Shown: piece by piece, positions 56,901-64,000 of the stretch
Numbering within the stretch: position 1 is the stretch's first letter
Layout: each line of letters begins with the position of its first letter
NCBI RefSeq assembly: GCF_036785885.1
Contig: NC_092326.1
Location: forward strand, 1,798,001-1,862,000
DNA: 64,000 bases
Direction: 5' to 3'
Source: Coffea arabica
Taxonomy: Eukaryota > Streptophyta > Magnoliopsida > Gentianales > Rubiaceae
Translations under genes and position numbers: made by a program
The notes under the pieces: model-generated
The model's database searches: none
Told to the model about the DNA's origin: nothing
What the model saw: the letters and a program-made list of their open reading frames with translations, nothing else

Positions 56901-59101
56901 AAATTTTCATATACAAGGCAGCTTTGCCTTAAAAATTTTGGAAACTTGAGTGATTTTGTTAAGTGACTTTCCGTGCATATTTTCCTATGAAATTTGGTAG
57001 AGGGACAACCCTTATATAGTAGTATTATACTGCTAATTTTGGTGTTATTCTGAGACCATTTCATGGGTCAAATAAATTACCAAAATTCATGACTCGAGCT
57101 TGAAAAAAACCCACGTTTCACAGGGGAATCTTGGTAACTTTGAGTTGCCATATCTTAATATTCAAAACTCCGTTTCTCGTTCCGTTTGTTTTACTGTACA
57201 CTTGGATTACGACTCTAAAAGAGTACCAAATTTCAAAAGCTAGTTCCAAACAAGTGAATTTTGCCGAACTTCCAAAGTTGGCCAAAAACCAACTTAAATC
57301 TGTTTTGGTAATTCAAGTTACCAACTTTGAGTCGAAAATTTGAGTGCCTTTCACTTACACTCGTGGAAAAGTGTCTTCTAGGAACGTTTAGTACTCTGGA
57401 AGTAGTTTCTAATGGTACCAAGTTTTTCAATTTTGGACCTACTGAGTGCAAGACCTGATTTTTCTAAGTTTGACGTGCAAAGCTGAAATTTGCCGATTTC
57501 TTAGAAAATGAAATTTTGAAAACCCGTTATTCCTTCTTGATGATAATTGGTCATTTTAAACTTGATTCCATGAAGGAAATTATTTTTTCCTTGTGTTAAT
57601 AAAACCTCACTTTTGAACCTTTATTTTTAGTGGCTAAGGTTCTTGATTTGAGGTAGTGACAAGTCTAGATGAGTGTAACTCCTTCCTTGATTAATGCGTG
57701 ATTATGAGCGAAAAATACTTGTCAATTGCTTCAGGTGCTCAAGCTAGTCTTGAAGAGAATCCCGGAGAGGACAACTAACGATTCTCTCGCTCAATTACTC
57801 TTGAATTGTGAGTGTCAAGTGCATGACTTGTCGTGTTTACTTGATTTACCTGCTTATATACGTGAATATCACTTGATGGGACGAGTGTGTACTTTATCGC
57901 ACTCGCTCTCCTTTACTTGAACTTTACTTGTATTAACTTGGTTTTCGAAGTCGATTTGAGTGAACCTCGTCGGCTAAAATATACCCGTTTTCGTGTACAT
58001 GTCGTGTTGTCGTGCGTGTTGTGTTTGCCGTGCGTGACGTGTTGTCGGGTGGAGTGAAACTCCTCGACTTATGGGGACGCCCAAATTCTCTTAGCCAATC
58101 TTACAACTCGAGCCGGCATGGGCTTGGTCGAGAAGCTTGATAAGCCAAGGGAACAACAAAACATAACTTGATCTTTTGAGATCTTGTTCGGCATACTCGT
58201 GGAGTATCGCCCTTTTCGTGCGTGTTCAAAAATCGAAACTTGATCTCTTGAGGTCTCGTTCGGCATACTCAACGAGTATCGCCCTTTTCGTGCGTGTTTG
58301 GTTACGGATCCGAGAGGGTGGAACGTTGGCCGGAGGAAGTAATAAGTGAAGTTTCTACGGATATAATACCCACCCGGATGACGGAGGGTCATTGTGAGGG
58401 GGTATTGGATCGAGCCGTGGCGAAGCAAGTGGAAAATAGCTCCTGAGAGCTCCTATATCCTTGAATTGTTTCTGTTTACTTGCCTCGCTTGAATTGTAAA
58501 TTACTTGAACCTTATTGTTCTACTTGAACAACGTGCGTGCATGTGTGTTTTCTTGGCCTCACGAGCGATTGGCTCACCGTGTATATTTGTTTTCCTTGAC
58601 AGGTTCTGGAAATTGAGAGCTTTACAATTTACTTAGATTTTCTTATGGATGTAAATGAAATCTATGACTTCGCTTGGTGGTTTGTAATGTCTAATGTTAC
58701 TTATGCCATGTATCGGATTGGAAATATGTTAAGCTAGGTGTACTTAAGACTTTAGATTGCCACTTGAAGCTGGAAAGGTGCAATCCCTGATTCATACATT
58801 CGGTTTGTATGTACGTATTGGTGTTGTATGAACTTGTATGTTTGGGATGGTGTGACTTTAGACTTGGTTTGTAATCGAGAAGGTATTTTGAGAATCGACG
58901 ATTGGTTATCTTTTAGTACTGCTATCTCTGAAGTTAATGTGGTTTAGTAATCGATCTATTTAGGAAGAAATGAGGGTGTAATAGTCTAGATTATACTTCG
59001 GAGGGTTGTGGCTAGATTTCTTGCGTGAGTCCTGGCGAGAGCTGGGCAGGCGTTCCACGGATACCCCTTGGTTCGCCTTGGGGAGAAGTGGGGCCGTCAC
59101 A
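53994..59101 (+). mobile_element. Solo LTR B, 5.1 kb, same family as solo LTR A
   Basis: Runs from TGTGAGAACCCTG to GGGGCCGTCACA, flanked by ACGAT at 53989-53993 and 59102-59106. It is inserted in the Gypsy interior. The end block and several inner segments match solo LTR A in the opposite orientation. There is no inner primer site, coding domain or second LTR. A piece with CT/AC-rich sequence at 54540-54900 followed by an open frame (54878-55141) may be the transcribed leader, not a gene. Its length of over 5 kb is exceptional for an LTR. Confidence 0.88.
58165..58308. repeat. 72-bp tandem repeat inside solo LTR B
   Basis: Two imperfect copies, 58165-58236 and 58237-58308. Both contain 'ttcggcatactc' and 'gtatcgcccttttcgtgcgtg'-type wording. 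Confidence 0.9.
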
Positions 59102-59106
59102 ACGAT

Positions 59107-59700
59107 ACTAGCGGAGTATAGCAAAAAATGATTCAAATAAGCATCAAAAATAAAATTAAAGATCACACAAGCCCACTTCATTTCTTAAATATGGAGAACT
59201 AAGATTAATAGTTGAACCAATTTGAATAAAAATGCTAGACAAATATTTACAATACTTAGAAAAGTTAACCAAAAAGTGCAAAAGTCACAAAATCTCAAAT
59301 ATTCACCAAAGAGATATCCTTTAACTTAACAATGTCATACTTAACACCTTAGTGTATAAAATCTTAGCAATAGAAAAATTTGAAAAATCTAACCATCGTT
59401 TATCAGGAACACTCACAAGTATGCATAAAGATAGGCAAAAATTGAATAAAATTCGACAAAATCAAACAAAAAATTTCAACAAAAATGCTTACACTTGTAC
59501 TTTTCCAATATATTATCAATATACTACTCCCCCCATACATAGATCTTACATTGTCCCTAATGTAAGAGATAAATAATAGAATACGAAACAAAAGGGACAA
59601 TGAAACTTCCCTGATGACTGTAGGGGCCGTGGACAGCTACTGGTAAGGGAAAAATGATTGTGGAGCTTGACGTAAGTTGATGGTTGGCAGCGGTGGAATT
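59107..59700 (-). other. Gypsy interior, non-coding part
   Basis: Sequence continuing the interrupted Gypsy interior from 53988. It is AT-rich with short chance open frames on both strands. A purine-rich tract (59704-59792) follows. No domain is recognised. Confidence 0.5.
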
Positions 59701-59804
59701 CAAATGGAGAAGGATGGAAGAAAGAAAAAGAAAAGAGAAAGAAAACGGAAAAAGAAACGGAAAAGGAAGAGAAAAGAAAGGAATTTTTTTTTTAGAGCCA
59801 CTGT

Positions 59805-60120
59805 GTTAGGCGTGGGCAAGCCAAGATAGGGAAAAGTAATCTGACCTGGGAGGCGCTTTTCGCAATTTAATGCGTGCCCTCCTTGCGTTGGCATACCATG
59901 ATTGGGAAAAGTAATCTGATCCTAGTGTGACTTTTTTGCAAATTAACGCTTGCCCTCCTTGCATGGGCACGCCAAGATTCCTTGACTTGCTTGCATTGCG
60001 AACAATTGAGGTTTTATCAACATGGGGCACGCCATGTTTTGCAAAAGTCTCCTAACCATGGGGTTGAGGCTTGCAAGATTAACGCGTGCCCTCCTTGCTT
60101 GGGCACGCCAAGATTACCTG
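59805..60120. repeat. Tandem repeats of about 80 bp in the Gypsy interior
   Basis: Wording like 'gcgtgccctccttgc.tgggcacgccaagat' and 'gggaaaagtaatctgacc' returns about four times with clear divergence. It lies between the purine-rich tract and the gag remnant. Confidence 0.8.
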
Positions 60121-60822
60121 TCCTGGTCATAGTGGAGGAAAATATCAAGATCGACTAGTATCCAAGTGAGAAACGACCAATTTAAAGCAATGAACAACGA
60201 AAAAAATAAACAAACCAATATTTGAGTTGCCTCCCAAAAAGCGCCTTTCTTTAACGTCTTTGACTAGACATTGTCATGTTTGTTCAGGGAGGATAAAATC
60301 TTGTGACTCGTTTCAGTGCTTCATTCTCTACATAATCCTGATAGCTCTCGTAAATAGAGTAATCATTTAAAACATGAGCTACGGTCTTCCATGAACTAGT
60401 AGATAGCACCAAAAAATCAACAATAATCTGAATTCTCCATTCACTCCTCCATCATGCGCATTTATTGGTCCAAGATATTTTGGCATCGCCACTCTTAATT
60501 TATTCCTGTCATGAAATTCAAAATTTTCTAATATAATAAAGTCAATCTCACTAACAGAAATTGAAAAATAAGAGTCAGGAGAATATTGATTAAGGAATGG
60601 AGAAAATATCACCGCATTTGGAGATTGTTCACAGGATTCATTTACTTGAACGAGTTGATATTGGGGTTTCATTTCTTGCACTTCAACTTCCTTTTCAACT
60701 GCATCTTTAGATCCGTTTTCTTAAAACTGTTGCAGTTCTATGTCATTTGTCCGGATAATTGCACTCTCATCTTCTTCAAGGTCGATGTTAGGCTATGAGA
60801 GCAATTCTGACATCGATGATGG

Positions 60823-61176
60823 CTATTGCTGTTGATATTGATATTGAAAATTGATTGGGACTGGTGCATAATTAAAGTTGGAGTTGTCCCACCATCTTTG
60901 ATCATACCCATTTGAATAAGGGTCATGCCACGTTCGAGATTGGGATGAAAAACCTCCAAACTTATTGAGATAGGCATTCAGGTAATCTTGATATTCAGAG
61001 CACATATTGGTTGAATGATCTGTAGCATAACAAATCTCATAAGTTGCAGCAGCCATTTTGTCTATAAGAAAGTTTAGTGAATCTGAAAATTGATCATCAG
61101 AAAAAACACAAGCTTCATTTCCTTTCGTAGGAATAAAATCCAGTCTATCACCAAAATACAAAATGTTAGCAGCCAT
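60823..61176 (-). pseudogene. Gypsy gag remnant, about 117 residues
   Basis: The open frame on the - strand starts 81 bp inside the primer site. Its middle (CYATDHSTNMCSEYQD) resembles the Cys/His region of Athila-type gag proteins, and the following GGFSSQSRTWHDPYSNGYDQ resembles the Gly/Asn/Tyr-rich segment that comes after it. The N-terminal half of gag and everything beyond are absent or unreadable, so this is a leftover of a capsid-type protein. Confidence 0.6.
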
Positions 61177-61257
61177 AAACTAGTAAAAAAAATAAGAGAA
61201 AAAATAGAAATAAAAATAAAATGAACTCAAAAATAAACAAATTAATCAGGCACTAGC

Positions 61258-61274
61258 CCCCGGCAACGGTGCCA
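61258..61274 (-). other. Gypsy primer binding site (Asp-tRNA type)
   Basis: TGGCACCGTTGCCGGGG on the - strand, five bases from the 5' LTR end. It resembles the Asp-tRNA complementary site of Athila-type elements, with A in place of G at the fifth base. Confidence 0.75.
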
Positions 61275-61279
61275 AAAAT

Positions 61280-62372
61280 TGACAGGTGTCGAACCTGTGC
61301 AATAATAATTATCTACTCAAGATAAATACAAATTTTGTATACAGCGGTGAGTAGAGTCGAATCCACAGGGATTAGGGATAATTCGTTTTTTCCGGAGTCC
61401 GAAGTATGGGGGATTTTTGGAGAATATAAAATAACTAATTAACTAACTAATGAAACAACTAATAGAAATAAACAAGAATTAATCAATAGCCAATACGACC
61501 CTAGCTAAAGGTGCAACTTTTCAGACACGGTTCATTCAACTGATCATCGATGCAAAGATAATTCAATTACTCATTAATAAATTGGTTATAGTTGTCATAC
61601 ATGCAATAAACAACCAGTCTTTCCTTACATTTTCGATAGTCAAGGTACGACCGTTAATTATTTCTCTAACCAAAAAATAACTCTAGGTACGACTGTAAGA
61701 TTTAATTTCTAGATTGCATTAAAAATGAAAAAAGCCTAACCCTAACTAACAAACACGCTACTAGGGTTTGTTTAAATTAGATCATGTGTTTCCCTAACAT
61801 AGAACCAATCACGCTAGTCGCCACTGGTATTAATCAATTGAACAATTACGGATTCAATCAATCAATCTGACAGTAAATTATTAGGTTAATTTGAATATCG
61901 GGTCATTGACATTCAAATAACAAAACAATCATAAGAAGTTAAGCTAGAAAACGTACAAATACCAATGAATAAAAGAAATAAGTAAAATAATTTGATCTCA
62001 CAGATATTTGGAACCGAGTCTTCAAGTTGACCTTCGACTAGATGAGGAACTTGGCCACGCCTCATAGAGAAATTTCCACGCGAATTAGTATAATTCATGA
62101 ATATCAAACTTTGTTCTTAAAACAATCTAATATGTTTCACGCAAGAAGAGCAAAGGCACGAAGAAGGAATTATCTCCTGTGTTGTGGCCTCGGGACGAAG
62201 ACGAATAATAGAAGAATCTCCCTAATCTAAACAATGACTAGTCCCTCATCTCGTTGGTTTTTCCACCGAATAAGGAAAACAAAGAGATAAGACAACTACT
62301 GAAGTTTCCTTCTTCCTTGTTTCCTAATGCTAGTAAACTGCTAGTCACGAAAGGAAAGACATTGGTTTAGCA
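61280..62372 (-). repeat. Gypsy 5' LTR, outer end missing
   Basis: Aligns with 52303-53217 along its whole length, apart from about 180 bp (about 61797-61978) that the other copy has lost. Homology stops at TTTAGCA, 62372, so the first ~210 bp of the LTR are gone. Confidence 0.8.
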
Positions 62373-63275
62373 ATTCTGATAAAGCTTTTCTAATATTGTT
62401 TGATTTTTAATTGTAGTAATACTCTTTCATATTACAGCAATTATTTGAAAATTAAGTTTTTGGCATTTTGTAGTCTGATTCATGTCTCACAAGCTAGGAC
62501 ATATTTGTTAAAGGACACATCTAGGATCAGCTCATACTATGGTATTTCTAACTAAAACAAAATGTCAATATACAATCACTATATTTAGAGACGCTTTTGT
62601 AGGAAGGATCTACCCTTGAACCTGCTGTCATCATATTTAATTGAATAAAAAAATCCATATATTTCTGCAACTATGCAATTTGCAATTCCCCAGTTGCCAC
62701 CAATGGCTCAAAATAGTTCATAGCCAATTGCTTTGGTATGAAACCAATTCTTGATAGAGGGAAATATCTCGAGAGAGCCCACCAAAGAGTTCAATATGGA
62801 AGTTAGGAACCCAACTTTGACTCAAAAGCTTAAGTCATTAGGTTTTGGGTCCTTACTTACATATTAACCACTCGTTCTTCATCTTTCGGGCCAATGTGAG
62901 ATGTAATCTTTTTACTCATGAACCTAACACCTCTGATGTATACGATTCATTTAAGAAGCAAAACAGCTCCATGGATAATAATGTTAAATTGAAAATTCTA
63001 TCCTAAAACCAATCCATTTATAGTTGCAGTGTAAAATTCCAAACGACATATTAATTGTATATATGTAGTTTGGGAAAATTCTCAAATTGGATGAAGATTC
63101 TCTACTATTGATAGAGTAATTGCAATTGATGGTTTAAATAGTTTTAGTACGAACGTTCGCTAGATGAGATTGATTTTGAGACACAATTTTTAATAAGTGG
63201 TAAAACTTGCTGTATTATTAGGTACGATATTATTATTTGTATTTTCAATGTCTTAATGGTTAAATATTTGTGTTA
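62373..63275. other. Distal upstream region of DOX3
   Basis: AT-rich and apparently non-repetitive within this window. No gene, promoter motif or transposon end can be supported. Confidence 0.45.
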
Positions 63276-63677
63276 GTAGTACAATTGACACTGATATTTT
63301 GTGACAGGCTGTTCACTGATGTGCTCTCTTTAGGCTGATGGTTGTCTACTTTAATAATGAACAATCGCAACCTCATCTGCGTAGCAAAGTATGTGGACCC
63401 TATTTTGTAAGTCGTCAATTTTTGGACATGGACTAATCCAATTTTGATACAAATTGATAAAGGAATACATCACTCCAGAGACGTTCCGTGAAGACTTTTA
63501 GGTTACATTTTGTAGTGCAATTGACACTGATATTTTGTGACATGCTGGGCACTGATGTGCTCTCTTGAGGCTGATGTTGTCTACTTTAATAAAGTCATCA
63601 ATTTTTGGAGATGGACTAATCCAATTTTGATACAAATTGATAAAGGAATACATCACTCCAGAGACGTTCCATGAATT
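63276..63677 (+). repeat. Tandem duplication in the DOX3 promoter region
   Basis: 63276-63495 is repeated at 63512-63677 (both start GTAGT.CAATTGACACTGAT and end CCAGAGACGTTCC.TGAA). The second copy lacks about 54 bp present in the first (about 63356-63410). It ends 80 bp before the DOX3 ATG. Confidence 0.9.
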
Positions 63678-63702
63678 GATATCAATTGCAACTTGGAGCT
63701 AC

Positions 63703-63705
<3 letters not shown>

Positions 63706-63733
<28 letters not shown>
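63706..63733. repeat. (AT)n microsatellite in the DOX3 5' flank
   Basis: About 14 AT units, corresponding to the longer tract before DOX1 (18306-18345). Confidence 0.95.
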
Positions 63734-63734
<1 letters not shown>

Positions 63735-63759
63735 GTATAGATTTACACAAACCACAAAC

Positions 63760-63999
63760 ATGGAATCTGGTATGATAAATTTTGGAAGCTCTCTAAAAGT
63801 ACCCTATGTTCAGGAGTTGGCTAAGGAGAAATTTGCATCAGTTCCACCCCGATACATACGACCTGATCCAACCAAACTTCATGGGGTCTCCACAGAGGAA
63901 ATCCCAGTAATTGACATGCAAAGGCTGCTTTCTGATGAATCAGTGAATCCTGAGCTTGAAAAGTTGCATTTTGCCTGCAAAGAATGGGGCTTCTTCCAG
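63760..63999 (+). CDS. 2-oxoglutarate dioxygenase, SRG1-like (DOX3), exon 1
   Basis: Exon 1 codes for 80 residues and ends CAG|G at the window edge, where the GT donor begins. It differs from DOX1 exon 1 at four residues only (4, 7, 8 and 10), all in the N-terminal extension. [17 protein letters not shown] and KEWGFFQ are the same. The start codon lies in the same leader (ATTTACACAAACCACAAA.ATGG) as in DOX1. The remaining three exons should follow beyond the window, so completeness cannot be judged. Upstream of about 63685 the flank is unrelated to that of DOX1, so its regulation may differ. Confidence 0.9.
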   Translation, partial: MESGMINFGSSLKVPYVQELAKEKFASVPPRYIRPDPTKLHGVSTEEIPVIDMQRLLSDESVNPELEKLHFACKEWGFFQ

Positions 64000-64000
64000 G

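Larger units (their letters stand above)
52303..62372 (-). mobile_element. Degenerate Gypsy-type LTR element, - strand
   Basis: Two related LTRs in direct orientation (61280-62372 as 5', 52303-53427 as 3') frame an interior split by a solo LTR (53994-59101). A primer site like that for Asp-tRNA lies at 61258-61274, next to the 5' LTR. A purine tract (GTGTGGGAGGAAT) precedes the 3' LTR start at 53427. With the inserted solo LTR removed, the interior is only about 2.7 kb and holds a gag remnant but no reverse transcriptase or integrase, so it is non-autonomous. The Asp-tRNA primer type and gag wording suggest the Athila side of Gypsy. No target duplication is seen because the 5' LTR lacks its outer end. 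Confidence 0.8.

Noticed and set aside
58069-58428. 119-codon - strand frame with a repeated motif
   Set aside because: The repetition comes from the 72-bp tandem repeat of solo LTR B.

Overview
This window is nuclear DNA from a flowering plant, most likely a eudicot. The grounds are spliced genes with GT/AG introns, plant-specific transposon families (CACTA, Mutator-like, Stowaway, Tork-type Copia, Gypsy with an Asp-tRNA primer site, L1-type LINEs with an RNase H tail, tRNA-derived SINEs) and 2-oxoglutarate-dependent dioxygenases of the SRG1 type. I cannot fix the species. Most of the 64 kb is transposon-derived, and much of it is nested.

The ordinary genes are a small cluster of 2-oxoglutarate/Fe(II) dioxygenases on the + strand. 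DOX1 (18379-23642) is intact, with four exons and 356 residues. DOX2 (49728-50680) keeps only exons 1-2 and lacks the catalytic half. DOX3 starts at 63760 and the window ends at its exon 1 donor site. DOX1 and DOX3 share 76 of 80 residues in exon 1, so they are recent duplicates. The space between the three copies has been filled by mobile DNA.

Layout. 1-4461: probable long LTR fragment. 4858-7365: unrecognised four-exon + strand gene. 7798-9154: decayed - strand Ulp1-type protease remnant, converging on it. 9319-13497: a 4.2 kb solo LTR with 5-bp target duplications. 13.5-16.6 kb: repeats, SINE-like copies and an inverted-repeat element. 16658-18057: a Mutator-like element with a 9-bp target duplication just upstream of DOX1. 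18.4-23.6 kb: DOX1, with another inverted-repeat element in intron 2.

24491-47310: one 22.8 kb CACTA transposon with matching ends and an ATA target duplication. Inside it are a heat-shock-protein-like fragment, a truncated LINE that itself contains a complete Copia element, the CACTA transposase pseudogene with a 490-bp internal duplication, a SINE with 15-bp target duplications, a second LINE with ORF1 and ORF2, and the second CACTA gene. Removing the insertions leaves about 10 kb, a normal size for an autonomous CACTA.

47.3-50.7 kb: DOX2 and its repeated upstream region. 51760-52183: Stowaway MITE. 52303-62372: a degenerate Gypsy element on the - strand carrying, at 53994-59101, a second 5.1 kb solo LTR of the same family as the one at 9-13 kb. 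62.4-64 kb: DOX3 upstream region and exon 1.

The transposon proteins are all broken. Wherever I compared a premature stop with the family pattern (Copia gag-pol, LINE ORF2, the duplicated CACTA segment) it could be explained by a single C-to-T or G-to-A change, as expected for old methylated, silenced copies. I see no clearly new biological system. The most useful results are the nested CACTA, the very long solo LTR family and the dioxygenase cluster with diverging promoters.
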